DNA of 64,000 bases from contig NZ_CP065410.1 in NCBI RefSeq assembly GCF_020544405.1, positions 1,922,001-1,986,000 of the forward strand. Direction: 5' to 3'. Positions 44,487-54,119 of this stretch are shown in pieces (within the stretch, counting starts at the first letter, position 1; every line of letters begins with the position of its first letter). The position numbers and the translations under genes were made by a program. Below the pieces are notes generated by a model. The model ran no database searches, was not told the DNA's origin, and saw only the letters and a list, made by a program, of their open reading frames with translations. This DNA comes from Pseudomonas sp. IAC-BECa141. Lineage in GTDB: Bacteria > Pseudomonadota > Gammaproteobacteria > Pseudomonadales > Pseudomonadaceae.

Positions 44487-44765
44487 TTACATCGAGTGAT
44501 AGGTCGGCAGGGCAAAACGCTGCTGACTTTGCAGCATGCCGATTTGCGGCAGCTCGCTGGCTTGTTCCGCGAGATCACGGCGGATCGCGCTGATCGCCCA
44601 CGATAATTGGTCGGCGGCGTGCAATTGCTGATAGGAGAGCACGCGTTTGAACACTTTGCCGTCGGCACTCTTCAGGGTCAGCAAAATCCCGCCATCAGGA
44701 CGTGGCGCAGTGGTGACGGCGAAGTTGGAGAACAGGGAAGTAAATTTTTCTTGGATCAGGTTCAT
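44487..44765 (-). CDS. DUF3509-type small protein
   Basis: 92 residues with GGAG 8 bases before the ATG at 44765. The pattern MNLIQEKFTSLFSNFAVTT and ILLTLKSADGKVFKRVLSYQQL matches the Pseudomonas DUF3509 family (small cytoplasmic proteins of unknown role, often several per genome). It converges on mtnC across a shared terminator. Confidence 0.75.
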   Translation of the reverse strand: MNLIQEKFTSLFSNFAVTTAPRPDGGILLTLKSADGKVFKRVLSYQQLHAADQLSWAISAIRRDLAEQASELPQIGMLQSQQRFALPTYHSM

Positions 44766-45152
44766 GTCTTTCGCTCCGTATGCACTTGAATGGCAAGCAT
44801 GCGTAGGGAGTTGCAGCGATTGTGCCAGTATTTTCGTTTTTAAAAATCCTTATAAATCAACAAGATATAAAATTCATTGATTTCTCCTGTCGTGCAATCT
44901 GCATGAATGGCCATCGTGCATCCTGCATTTTGCGGGATCGTTGTCGATCTGATGGAACCATTCCGGACTGCCGCAATCGCGCTTCGTCTTGTAGCGCTGG
45001 CGGATACAAAACATTGCAAAAACCGCGTGTACAGCCCGCGAATCCCTGACGTATTTTCGGCCTCGACCCTCGCTCGAGAAGCGCCGGTTGCCTCACCCGA
45101 TTGCCCGACAATAAAAATCCGGCCTGCACGTCAAGGTCGAACGGGAGCTGCC
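44766..45152. other. Intergenic region upstream of the acyl-CoA synthetase
   Basis: 387 bases, AT-rich near 44825-44885 (TTTTTAAAAATC...), GC-rich after. It should hold the promoters of both flanking genes. I find no operator that I can name, and no small gene that I can support. Confidence 0.4.
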
Positions 45153-46991
45153 ATGCGCCACGCGCCGAGCGACACGATTACCTGGGGCATGATGCTCCGC
45201 AAACTGCCGACGATTGCCAGAGCCATCCCGCGGGTGGTGAAAGGCATGAAGGTGGCCAACGTCAAGGATCCGACCCAAACCTGTGGCCTGGGCTGGACAT
45301 TCGAGCAAGCGACCCTGCGTAACCCCGATGGCCCTGCGCTGCTCTCGGGCGAGGTGGTGCTGAGTTATTCACAGGTCAACCAGTGGGCCAACCGCATCGC
45401 CCACTATCTGATCGGGCAGGGCATAGGCAAGGGCGATGTGGTGGCGGTGTTCATCGAGAACCGCCCGGAACTGCTGGTGACGATTCTGGCGCTGGCCAAG
45501 GTCGGCGCCGTCAGCGCGCTGCTCAATACCTCGCAGACCCGCGATACGCTGATTCACAGCATCAATCTGGTGACGCCGGCGGCGATCGTCGTCGGCGAGG
45601 AACTGCTGCCGGCATTTGCGGCGGTACGCGAGCAAGTGTCGATCCCTGCAATGCGCATCTGGTTCGTCGCCGATCAGGATACCTTCAGCCATCCGGGCAT
45701 CGCGCCCGAGGGCTATATCAACCTGATCAGCGCCAGTGCCGACGCCTCGGGCGACAACCCGGCCAGCAGCCGGCAGATTTTTTTCGACGACCCCTGTTTC
45801 TATATCTACACCTCCGGCACCACCGGTTTGCCGAAAGCCGGCGTGTTCAAGCACGGGCGCTGGATGCGCAGTTCGGCGAGCTTCGGCATGATCGCCCTCG
45901 ACATGCGCCCGGACGACATCGTCTACTGCACCCTGCCGCTGTACCACGCCACCGGGCTTTGCGTGTGCTGGGGCTCGGCGGTCAACGGCGCGTCCGGCTT
46001 CGCCATTCGCCGCAAGTTCAGCGCCCGGCAATTCTGGAGCGATGTGCGCCGCTACCGCGCCACCACCATCGGTTACGTCGGCGAGTTGTGCCGGTATCTG
46101 GTGGATCAGCCGCTCAGCGCCGACGACAGCCGTCACGACGTGCGCAAGATGATTGGCAATGGTCTGCGGCCCGGCGCGTGGGCCGAGTTCAAGACCCGTT
46201 TCGGGGTGCAACACATTTGCGAGCTTTACGCCGCCAGCGACGGCAATATCGGCTTCACCAACATCCTCAACTTCGACAACACCATCGGTTTCTCGCTGAT
46301 GGCCTGGGAGCTGGTCGCCTACGATCAGGACAGCGGCGAGCCGATTCGTGGCGCTGACGGGTTCATGTGCAAGGTCGACCGGGGCGAGCGGGGCCTGCTG
46401 CTGGCGCGAATCGACGACAAGGCGCCGCTGGACGGTTACACCGATCCGCAGAAAACCGCCAAGGTCGTGCTGCAGGACGTATTCACCAAGGGCGATCGCT
46501 TTTTTAACACTGGCGATCTGCTGCGCAACATCGGTTTCGGTCATGCGCAGTTTGTCGACCGCCTCGGCGACACCTACCGCTGGAAGGGCGAGAACGTCTC
46601 GACCACCGAGGTTGAAAATCTGCTGCTCCAGCACCCGCACATTTCCGAAGCCGTGGCCTATGGCGTGGAAATCCCCAACACCAATGGCCGCGCCGGGATG
46701 GCGGCTATCACCCCGGCCGAGTCGCTGGCAACCCTGGATTTCGCCGAATTGCTGGCCTTCGCCCGCCAACGGATGCCGGCCTACGCGGTGCCGCTGTTCT
46801 TGCGGGTCAAGGTGAAAATGGAAACCACCGGCACCTTCAAATACCAGAAGACGCGCTTGAAAAACGAAGGCTTCGATCCTGGCCTGACGGGGGATGACCC
46901 GATCTATGCCTGGTTGCCGGGGACCGAAACCTACGTGCAGTTGACGGATGAAATTCTCGCGGATATCCGGGCAGGCAAGTACCGCTATTGA
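45153..46991 (+). CDS. Long-chain acyl-CoA synthetase, FATP/VLCS type
   Basis: 612 residues from the ATG at 45153 (GGGAG upstream). Adenylates a fatty acid and transfers it to CoA. The AMP-binding signature FYIYTSGTTGLPKAGV lies near residue 213; GDLLRNIGFGHAQFVDR and RYRWKGENVSTTEVEN-like text near residue 470 (DTYRWKGENVSTTEVE) are the VLCS-type C-terminal hinge. The N-terminal segment LRKLPTIARAIPRVVK is a possible membrane-binding helix. It stands alone with its own promoter region. Confidence 0.9.
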   Translation: MRHAPSDTITWGMMLRKLPTIARAIPRVVKGMKVANVKDPTQTCGLGWTFEQATLRNPDGPALLSGEVVLSYSQVNQWANRIAHYLIGQGIGKGDVVAVFIENRPELLVTILALAKVGAVSALLNTSQTRDTLIHSINLVTPAAIVVGEELLPAFAAVREQVSIPAMRIWFVADQDTFSHPGIAPEGYINLISASADASGDNPASSRQIFFDDPCFYIYTSGTTGLPKAGVFKHGRWMRSSASFGMIALDMRPDDIVYCTLPLYHATGLCVCWGSAVNGASGFAIRRKFSARQFWSDVRRYRATTIGYVGELCRYLVDQPLSADDSRHDVRKMIGNGLRPGAWAEFKTRFGVQHICELYAASDGNIGFTNILNFDNTIGFSLMAWELVAYDQDSGEPIRGADGFMCKVDRGERGLLLARIDDKAPLDGYTDPQKTAKVVLQDVFTKGDRFFNTGDLLRNIGFGHAQFVDRLGDTYRWKGENVSTTEVENLLLQHPHISEAVAYGVEIPNTNGRAGMAAITPAESLATLDFAELLAFARQRMPAYAVPLFLRVKVKMETTGTFKYQKTRLKNEGFDPGLTGDDPIYAWLPGTETYVQLTDEILADIRAGKYRY

Positions 46992-47088
46992 TATTGGCTA
47001 TCGGAGGTCTTGGAAAAAAGGGGATGACAGCTATCGCCGCGCTCGGGAAACTATCGGCTTTCCGATTGACCGAAAGTGGAGTTGCCCA

Positions 47089-47607
47089 ATGTCCGACCAA
47101 AGCCGCCAGATGACCCCCGAAGAAGCTGCCGAATTCACCGAACAGGTATTCAATAAGGCGCGCGAGGGCGATGCGGTGATGCTGGATCGCCTGATCACTG
47201 CGGGCCTACCGGTGAACCTGACCAACAGCAAGGGCGACACCCTGCTGATGCTCGCCAGTTACTACGGTCACGTGGACGCGGTGCAAGTGCTGCTCAAGCA
47301 CAAGGCCGACCCGGAACAACGCAACGGCAACGGCCAGAGCCCGATTGCCGGCGCGGCGTTCAAGGGTGATCTGGCGGTGGTCAAGGCATTGGTCGCCGGT
47401 GGGGCGCAGATCGAAGGCGCTTCCTTTGACGGACGCACGGCGCTGATGATGGCGGCGATGTTCAACCGGGTTGAAATCGTCGACTACTTGATCGACCAGG
47501 GCGCGGACCCGAAAGCCAAGGATGCCAACGGCATCACCGCGCTGGACGCTGCCCGCACCATGGGCGCTGTGGACACCACCGCGCAGCTGGAAAAACTGCT
47601 GGGCTGA
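47089..47607 (+). CDS. Ankyrin-repeat protein
   Basis: 172 residues from the ATG at 47089. Four ankyrin repeats fill the protein: NSKGDTLLMLASYYGHVDAV, GNGQSPIAGAAFKGDLAVVK, FDGRTALMMAAMFNRVEIV and ANGITALDAARTMGAV. No signal peptide, so probably cytoplasmic. Ankyrin proteins of this size next to catalase genes protect that enzyme in P. aeruginosa (AnkB), but no catalase gene is present here, so no partner can be assigned. Confidence 0.88.
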   Translation: MSDQSRQMTPEEAAEFTEQVFNKAREGDAVMLDRLITAGLPVNLTNSKGDTLLMLASYYGHVDAVQVLLKHKADPEQRNGNGQSPIAGAAFKGDLAVVKALVAGGAQIEGASFDGRTALMMAAMFNRVEIVDYLIDQGADPKAKDANGITALDAARTMGAVDTTAQLEKLLG

Positions 47608-47697
47608 AGTCGCTGGCCGGAACCCGCTCTGTGGCGAAGGCGAGAATGCGCTATCCTTCGCGCCCTCAAAATTCCCTTCGCCACAGGATCCGCCCCC

Positions 47698-48228
47698 ATG
47701 AAAGCCGCACTCGCCGAACTCATCAGCAAAATCAGCTCCGGCTGCATGGGCGAAGACGAGATCCTGAAGGTCGCTGACGAAGCGGCACAGGCCTACGCCG
47801 ATGCCGACGCCTTTCTGACCGCCAACCCGGACATCAACTACGACGACACTTTCCCGATTCCGCTGGGCGAGTGGGTCGTGGTCGGCAGTCTGCCGGAGAC
47901 CGTGCTGTTCCAGGCCGACACCTACGTTGACCTGTTCGCGCAGATCATTGCCTCGTTCGGGCCAGGCGTCGAGTTCAACCTCAAGCCCAAGCAACTGGCC
48001 AAGACCGAAGCGCTGACCGCGCTCAACCGCATCCAGGTGCAGATGAGCAGCCTGAACAAGGAAAACGGCGGTTACACGCTGATGAACTTCAGCCAGTTGC
48101 TCGACGACGAGCTGCAAGTGGTGCTGGTCTACGGCAACGACGTGCCACGGGTAATGGAACTGTGCGCCGAAGTCGGCATTGCTGCCGCGCCGTCGCTGGA
48201 GGCCCTGAAGGTCGCCGTTCACGTCTGA
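47698..48228 (+). CDS. Conserved protein of unknown function
   Basis: 176 residues, acidic (many Asp/Glu), with no membrane segment or signal peptide. It begins 90 bases after the ankyrin gene behind a good ribosome site. The sequence EWVVVGSLPETVLFQADTYV near residue 60 and NGGYTLMNFSQLLDDEL near residue 123 are strongly biased to codons typical of core Pseudomonas genes. I do not recognise the family. Confidence 0.7.
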   Translation: MKAALAELISKISSGCMGEDEILKVADEAAQAYADADAFLTANPDINYDDTFPIPLGEWVVVGSLPETVLFQADTYVDLFAQIIASFGPGVEFNLKPKQLAKTEALTALNRIQVQMSSLNKENGGYTLMNFSQLLDDELQVVLVYGNDVPRVMELCAEVGIAAAPSLEALKVAVHV

Positions 48229-48299
48229 ACGCAATAAAAGGGAACCCTGTGCGCGGCCGTCTATCCTAAAAGTGCATGCCACTATTCTGGAGCGACACT

Positions 48300-48491
48300 A
48301 TGGGTTCCACGTTCAACGGCCTGGTCGGCCTGATCATTCTTGCGCTCGACATCTGGGCGATCATCAATGTGCTGAAAAGCGGCGCCGAGACCGGGATGAA
48401 AATCCTTTGGGTGCTGCTTATCATCCTCTTGCCGGTTTTGGGCCTGATCATCTGGGCGATTGCCGGGCCGCGAGGCAACGTGCGGATCTGA
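48300..48491 (+). CDS. Small membrane protein with PLDc_N-like domain
   Basis: 63 residues from the ATG at 48300 with GGAG at -12 (an upstream ATG at 48276 lacks this). Two membrane segments: GLVGLIILALDIWAIINVL and ILWVLLIILLPVLGLIIWAI, the pattern of the cardiolipin-synthase N-terminal domain when found alone. Role unknown. Confidence 0.75.
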   Translation: MGSTFNGLVGLIILALDIWAIINVLKSGAETGMKILWVLLIILLPVLGLIIWAIAGPRGNVRI

Positions 48492-48625
48492 CCGTTCGCA
48501 CCCTGATTGGGTCGGACCGATGAACTGAGGTTCGACCTGTCATCTTCGGCAACGTAGAATGCGCGCCTTTCCCGGGCAATCGAACCTGACGATTGGCGCC
48601 CGCGCATTCATCGGAGCACTTCACC

Positions 48626-49501
<876 letters not shown>

Positions 49502-49516
49502 TCCTTCGCGGGTAAG

Positions 49517-49565
49517 AAAAAGCCGAGGCCGGTGTGCGAAAACACACCGGCCTCGGCTTTTTTTT
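49517..49565 (+). terminator. Intrinsic terminator of speE
   Basis: 16-bp perfect stem (AGCCGAGGCCGGTGTG with its complement) and loop of six bases, with an A-run before and a T-run of about nine after. Confidence 0.92.
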
Positions 49566-49658
49566 AATGTTCAAGGCTGCAATCCCCGGGAACGATCAAT
49601 CCTGACAAAAGTCGAGATAGATGTAAGCCCACTTGCGGGTTTGATCGAGGAGGCTCCG

Positions 49659-49892
49659 ATGTCAAAGTGGAAAGTCACTTTCGTGGACGATCATGGTGAA
49701 ACGATCGACGAAGTCTTCGAGTGCGAGGAATGCCCCAGCCATGAACGGGCAGCCCGCCTCATCAAGGAACGATTGCTGCCGGTCGCCGCCGAGCTTGACC
49801 TGAACGACCTGGAAGGGCGCACCGCCGATGCCGGCGTAAAAAGCCTGAAAACCCAGCACAGCATCGAAATCCGCAGCATCACCCCAATCTGA
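49659..49892 (+). CDS. Small conserved protein of unknown function
   Basis: 77 residues from the ATG at 49659 with AGGAGG at -12, which decides the start over the upstream ATG at 49641. The sequence WKVTFVDDHGETIDEVFECE at the N-terminus shows two beta strands; a single Cys-containing segment CEECPS is present. No function can be given. Confidence 0.7.
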   Translation: MSKWKVTFVDDHGETIDEVFECEECPSHERAARLIKERLLPVAAELDLNDLEGRTADAGVKSLKTQHSIEIRSITPI

Positions 49893-50101
49893 ATCTTCTT
49901 TTACATTACTTGCCAGGCCTTGGCAGCGGCTCTCTCTTGGGGCTACTCTGCAAGCGAGATCAGCGAACGGATCGCTAAGGTCTGGTCTTGTCAGCTACAT
50001 GCTTGTTTCCCGGCGGCAACGCGGTTGCCGTAATGCCTGGGCTGTTCGGCCAGGTGCAGGGAATACGGAAAGTCTATCCATCTATGCGAGGGGGACGTTT
50101 C

Positions 50102-50449
50102 ATGAGCACAGCCTATCAAGAAGACATCAGCAGCAGCGTGCTGCGCCGCATGAAAGAAGGCGGTTTCGATTTTTCCCGATTCCATCCCATCGAGTTCTAC
50201 GCCATTTTCCCGGACGAGGAGCGGGCGCGCAGGGCGGCAGGCAAGTTTCGCGGTGAATCCATCAATGCCCAGGTCAGTGCGCGCGACGACGGCGCCTGGT
50301 CGCTGGAATTGAGCAAGGTGATGTACGCAACCTACGACGATATTGGCGATTTCGAGCAGGGCTTTTCGGCGGTGGTCGAGCCTTTGGGCGGCATCATCGA
50401 AGGCTGGGGCGTGAAACAGGAGATCCGCAGCCGGCACCGTTTGAACTGA
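50102..50449 (+). CDS. RraB-like ribonuclease E inhibitor family protein
   Basis: 115 residues from the ATG at 50102. The alpha/beta pattern (FHPIEFYAIFPDEERARRAAG, then WSLELSKVMYATYDDIGDFE) fits the RraB fold, a small acidic protein that binds RNase E and modulates mRNA decay in E. coli. Whether this Pseudomonas protein does so is not known. The 5' region contains a long open frame but no earlier ribosome site. Confidence 0.75.
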   Translation: MSTAYQEDISSSVLRRMKEGGFDFSRFHPIEFYAIFPDEERARRAAGKFRGESINAQVSARDDGAWSLELSKVMYATYDDIGDFEQGFSAVVEPLGGIIEGWGVKQEIRSRHRLN

Positions 50450-50926
50450 TTACTCTCGCAACACGTCGAGCTACGGCTGACCTTCGGGTCGGCCGTTGTC
50501 GTTTCTGCACCTTGAACATTGCACGGCAAAACCCTGAAACAAGAAACCGGCGCAAAAAAAAGCCACCTGAAGAGGTGGCTGAAAGGGAAGACCGGAAGGA
50601 GAGGAAACCGGTCAGGGTTACGGCCGGGAGGGCTGCCGAGGCAAGCCGGATCAGTGGGGCTGCGGGCTTCGTCAGGGACGTTTTTGCAGCGGATGCGCGG
50701 ATTATCCTCAGCCGCCGGCGGGCAGTGAAATCAACTCTGACTATGCTGGTGATAGGCGACGGGACTGCGTCGCAATGAAGCGGGGGCGATCAGGTTGGGG
50801 CATTTGCCGCACAGGAATGGTGCGGTGCGTGCGACGTGAATATCCAACCGATTGATATCAAAGCGTTTATGCCGATGGCACGGGCCTTGCGATGGCCTGT
50901 ATGTCCGGAGTGACAAGGAGTACGGC
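50450..50926. other. Intergenic region between RraB-like gene and ATP-grasp gene
   Basis: 477 bases. It contains the candidate minus-strand small RNA (50551-50750), and the ribosome site AAGGAG at 50915-50920 for the ATP-grasp gene. An open frame at 50512 covers the hairpins, lacks protein-like features and is not called. Confidence 0.5.
50551..50750 (-). ncRNA. Candidate small RNA on the minus strand
   Basis: On the minus strand, a hairpin GCCACC-TCTTCA-GGTGGC followed by eight T (50551-50579) is a strong intrinsic terminator with no coding gene in front. Two further hairpins precede it: GACCGG / CCGGTC (50590-50613) with pyrimidine-rich loop TTTCCTCTCCTT, and CGGC / GCCG (50621-50638) with loop AGCCCTCCCG. 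C-rich loops could pair with ribosome sites. The 5' end is not visible and the 50750 limit is a guess. Confidence 0.4.
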
Positions 50927-52336
50927 ATGATCCGCACCTATTTTGATGAAATGTACGATGCCGGCGGCCAGATCCGCCCGCATTACCGGGAGTTTGCCCG
51001 CTGGCTGGCCGAGACGCCTGACGAATTGCTGGCCCAGCGGCGACGCGAGGCCGATCTGCTGTTCCATCGTGCCGGGATCACGTTCACGCTCTACGGGGAC
51101 GAGCAAGGGACAGAACGCCTGATTCCCTTCGACACCATTCCGCGCAGCATCCCCGCCAGCGAGTGGCGGATTGTCGAGCGCGGCTGCATCCAGCGGGTCA
51201 AGGCGCTGAACATGTTCCTCGCCGACCTTTACCACGAGCAGCGCATCATCAAGGCCGGGATCATTCCCGCCGAGCAGGTGCTGGCCAACGAGCAATACCA
51301 GTTGGCGATGCAGGGGCTGGATCTGCACCGCGATATCTATTCGCACATTTCCGGCGTCGATCTGGTGCGCGACGGCGACGGCACGTATTACGTGCTCGAG
51401 GACAACCTGCGCACGCCGAGCGGCGTGAGCTACATGCTCGAAGACCGCAAGATGATGATGCGCCTGTTCCCCGAACTGTTCGCCGCCCAGCGCATCGCCC
51501 CGATCGACCATTATCCGAACCTGTTGCTCGACACCCTGAAAAGTTCAAGCCCGATCGACGACCCGAGCGTCGTGGTGCTGACACCAGGTCGTTTCAACAG
51601 CGCGTTTTTCGAGCACGCGTTCCTCGCTCGGGAAATGGGCGTGGAACTGGTGGAGGGCGCGGACCTGTTCGTGCGCGACGACAAGGTTTTCATGCGCACC
51701 ACCGACGGCCCGAAAGCGGTGGACGTGATCTACCGCCGGCTCGACGACGCGTTTCTGGATCCGCTGGCCTTCCGCCCGGATTCGATGCTCGGCGTGCCGG
51801 GGCTGCTGTCGTCCTATCGCTCGGGCAATGTGGTGCTGGCCAACGCGATCGGCACCGGCGTGGCGGACGACAAATCGGTGTATCCGTTTGTCACCGAGAT
51901 GATCCGTTTCTACCTCGACGAAGAACCGATCCTGAAGAACGTGCCGACCTGGCAATGCCGTAATCCGTCCGAGCTTTCCCACGTGCTGGCCAATCTTCCC
52001 GATCTGGTGGTCAAGGAGACTCAGGGCTCCGGCGGTTACGGCATGCTCGTGGGGCCCGCAGCGACGACAGCGGAAATCGATGCATTCCGCGAGCGGATCA
52101 AGGCCAAGCCTCACGCCTACATCGCGCAACCGACGCTGTCGCTGTCAACCTGTCCGACCTTTGTCGAAAACGGCATTGCGCCGCGCCATATCGACCTGCG
52201 CCCGTTCGTATTGTCCGGCCGCGAAACCCGGGTCGTGCCCGGCGGTTTGACCCGTGTCGCCCTGCGTGAAGGCTCCCTGGTGGTGAATTCATCCCAGGGC
52301 GGCGGGACCAAGGACACCTGGGTGGTCGAGGATTGA
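50927..52336 (+). CDS. Circularly permuted ATP-grasp protein (DUF404/DUF407 type)
   Basis: 469 residues from the ATG at 50927 with AAGGAG at -12. The family has a circularly permuted ATP-grasp core; here the segments YYVLEDNLRTPSGVSYMLE near residue 160 and LVVKETQGSGGYGMLVGP near residue 365 carry the ATP/Mg residues. ATP-grasp enzymes join acids to amines, so a peptide-bond-type ligase is expected. It heads an operon with an alpha-E protein and a transglutaminase, a known conserved trio; its product is unknown. Confidence 0.88.
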   Translation: MIRTYFDEMYDAGGQIRPHYREFARWLAETPDELLAQRRREADLLFHRAGITFTLYGDEQGTERLIPFDTIPRSIPASEWRIVERGCIQRVKALNMFLADLYHEQRIIKAGIIPAEQVLANEQYQLAMQGLDLHRDIYSHISGVDLVRDGDGTYYVLEDNLRTPSGVSYMLEDRKMMMRLFPELFAAQRIAPIDHYPNLLLDTLKSSSPIDDPSVVVLTPGRFNSAFFEHAFLAREMGVELVEGADLFVRDDKVFMRTTDGPKAVDVIYRRLDDAFLDPLAFRPDSMLGVPGLLSSYRSGNVVLANAIGTGVADDKSVYPFVTEMIRFYLDEEPILKNVPTWQCRNPSELSHVLANLPDLVVKETQGSGGYGMLVGPAATTAEIDAFRERIKAKPHAYIAQPTLSLSTCPTFVENGIAPRHIDLRPFVLSGRETRVVPGGLTRVALREGSLVVNSSQGGGTKDTWVVED

Positions 52337-52348
52337 AGGAAGCCTGCC

Positions 52349-53299
52349 ATGTTAAGTAGAACTGCCTCGGATCTATACTGGATGTCGCGTTACCTGGAGC
52401 GGGCGGAAAACCTCGCACGGATGCTCGATGTCAGCTATTCGCTGTCGCTGATGCCGCAGGACGGCCGTGGCGACGGTCTGCACGAACTGGCGATGCCGCT
52501 GCTGATCACCGGCACGCTGGACGATTATCTGGAACGCCACGGCGAGTTGCATGCCGAACGATTGCTGCACTTTTTCGCCCTCGATGCGGCCAACCCCGCG
52601 AGCATCTACAGCTGTCTCGGTGCGGCGCGAGCCAGCGCCCACGCGGTGCGCGGGCGAATCACTGCCGACATGTGGGAAAACATCAACGCCACCTGGCTGG
52701 AGATCCGCGGGATCGCCAATCAGGGCCTCAGCCGCTATGGCATGAGCCGCTTCTGCGAGTGGATCAAAGAACGTTCGCATCTGTTCCGGGGCGCGTCCTA
52801 CGGCACCATCATGCGTAACGATGCGTTTCGTTTCATTCGCCTGGGCACGTTCATCGAGCGCGCGGACAACACGCTGCGACTACTCGATGCTCGCTATGAA
52901 ATGGCGGGTGATCAAGCCGAAGCGGTCAGCGATGGCACCGCTCACGCCTATTACCAGTGGAGTGCGCTGTTGCGAGCGCTGTCATCGTTCGAGGCCTACA
53001 CCGAGATCTATCGCGATGCGCCGGGCGCCCGGCATGTGGCCGAGTTGCTGCTGTTGCGTGCCGATGTGCCGCGTTCCTTGCGGGCCTGCACTGAAGAAAT
53101 CGACCAGATCCTGGCGCAGTTGCCGGGGGCCAACGGTCGTCCCGCGCAACGGCTGGCGGCGGAAATGGACGCGCGTCTGCGCTACACCGGCATTCAGGAA
53201 ATTCTCGAGGAAGGGCTGCACGCCTGGCTCACCGAATTCATCCCGCTGGTGCGCCAGCTGGGCAACGCCATTCACAGTTCTTACCTGGAGGCCGCATGA
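52349..53299 (+). CDS. Alpha-E domain protein (DUF403 type)
   Basis: 316 residues, all-helical, with the opening MLSRTASDLYWMSRYLERAE that marks the family and conserved Glu/Arg residues (RAENLARM, FIERADNTLRLLDARYE). It is a predicted partner of the ATP-grasp enzyme, perhaps binding the substrate or product. It starts 12 bases after the ATP-grasp stop and overlaps the transglutaminase gene by 4 nt. Confidence 0.88.
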   Translation: MLSRTASDLYWMSRYLERAENLARMLDVSYSLSLMPQDGRGDGLHELAMPLLITGTLDDYLERHGELHAERLLHFFALDAANPASIYSCLGAARASAHAVRGRITADMWENINATWLEIRGIANQGLSRYGMSRFCEWIKERSHLFRGASYGTIMRNDAFRFIRLGTFIERADNTLRLLDARYEMAGDQAEAVSDGTAHAYYQWSALLRALSSFEAYTEIYRDAPGARHVAELLLLRADVPRSLRACTEEIDQILAQLPGANGRPAQRLAAEMDARLRYTGIQEILEEGLHAWLTEFIPLVRQLGNAIHSSYLEAA

Positions 53300-54105
53300 G
53301 ACTTTCCATCAGCCACGAGACCACCTATCACTACGAAGATCAGGTGCGCGCGAGCATCCAGTATCTGCGCCTGACGCCCCACGACAGCGAGCGTCAGCAT
53401 GTGCTGAGCTGGCAGCTCGACCTGCCGCGCCCGGTGCGCGCCCAGCTCGATCCGTTCGGCAACATCCTGCATGTGTTGACCATGGACGAGCCCCACGAGG
53501 CGATCATCATCGGCGCCCGGGGGCAGGTCGATATCGACGAGTTGCGCGAGGCGGAGCACGAGAGCCAGTCGGCGCTGCCGTTCCTGCGTTTCACCCGGCT
53601 CACCGAAGCTGACGAGGCATTGCGGGCGTTTGCCGAGAAATCCTGCAAACAACGGCGTGACCGCAACGCTCTGATCGACCTGATGCACGGGCTTAACCAG
53701 CACATGACCTACAAGCCGGGCGCCACCGAAGTCGACACCAGCGCCGCGCAGGCGTTTGCCGGCCGCGCGGGTGTTTGCCAGGATCATGCTCACGCGTTTC
53801 TGGCCTGCGCACGCAGCCTCGGGGTGCCGTCACGTTATGTGTCGGGTTATCTGTACAGCGAGGATTGCGAGCATCTGGCCAGCCATGCCTGGGCCGAGGC
53901 CTGGATCGATGACGCCTGGTACAGCTTTGATGTGACCAATGAACTGGCGCGGCCGGAGCGGCATCTGAAACTGGCAGTAGGGCTGGATTACCTCGACGCC
54001 TGCCCGGTGCGCGGCATGCGCCGGGGCGGCGGGTCTGAGCAGATGCACGCGAAAGTGCTGGTGTCGCCGACACCAGCGCCAATCATCTCGGTGCAGCAGC
54101 AGTAA
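53296..54105 (+). CDS. Transglutaminase-like protease/amidase
   Basis: 269 residues. The N-terminal beta domain (HETTYHYEDQV) precedes the catalytic core: Cys in RAGVCQDHAHAFLACARS near residue 158, His in ASHAWAEAWIDDAW near 197 and Asp in WYSFDVTNE near 212. It would cleave or cross-link amide bonds made by the ATP-grasp partner. No signal peptide is seen. It ends the three-gene operon; the next gene converges from the other strand. Confidence 0.9.
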   Translation: MRLSISHETTYHYEDQVRASIQYLRLTPHDSERQHVLSWQLDLPRPVRAQLDPFGNILHVLTMDEPHEAIIIGARGQVDIDELREAEHESQSALPFLRFTRLTEADEALRAFAEKSCKQRRDRNALIDLMHGLNQHMTYKPGATEVDTSAAQAFAGRAGVCQDHAHAFLACARSLGVPSRYVSGYLYSEDCEHLASHAWAEAWIDDAWYSFDVTNELARPERHLKLAVGLDYLDACPVRGMRRGGGSEQMHAKVLVSPTPAPIISVQQQ

Positions 54106-54119
54106 ACGATGTGGTCGGT

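Noticed and set aside
45369..46769. 466-codon minus-strand frame opposite the acyl-CoA synthetase
   Set aside because: Shadow frame; biased composition without any recognisable motif, while the plus strand has full AMP-binding motifs.
50512..50778. 88-codon plus-strand frame before the ATP-grasp gene
   Set aside because: Basic, hairpin-derived sequence with no start signal; better explained by structured RNA on the minus strand.
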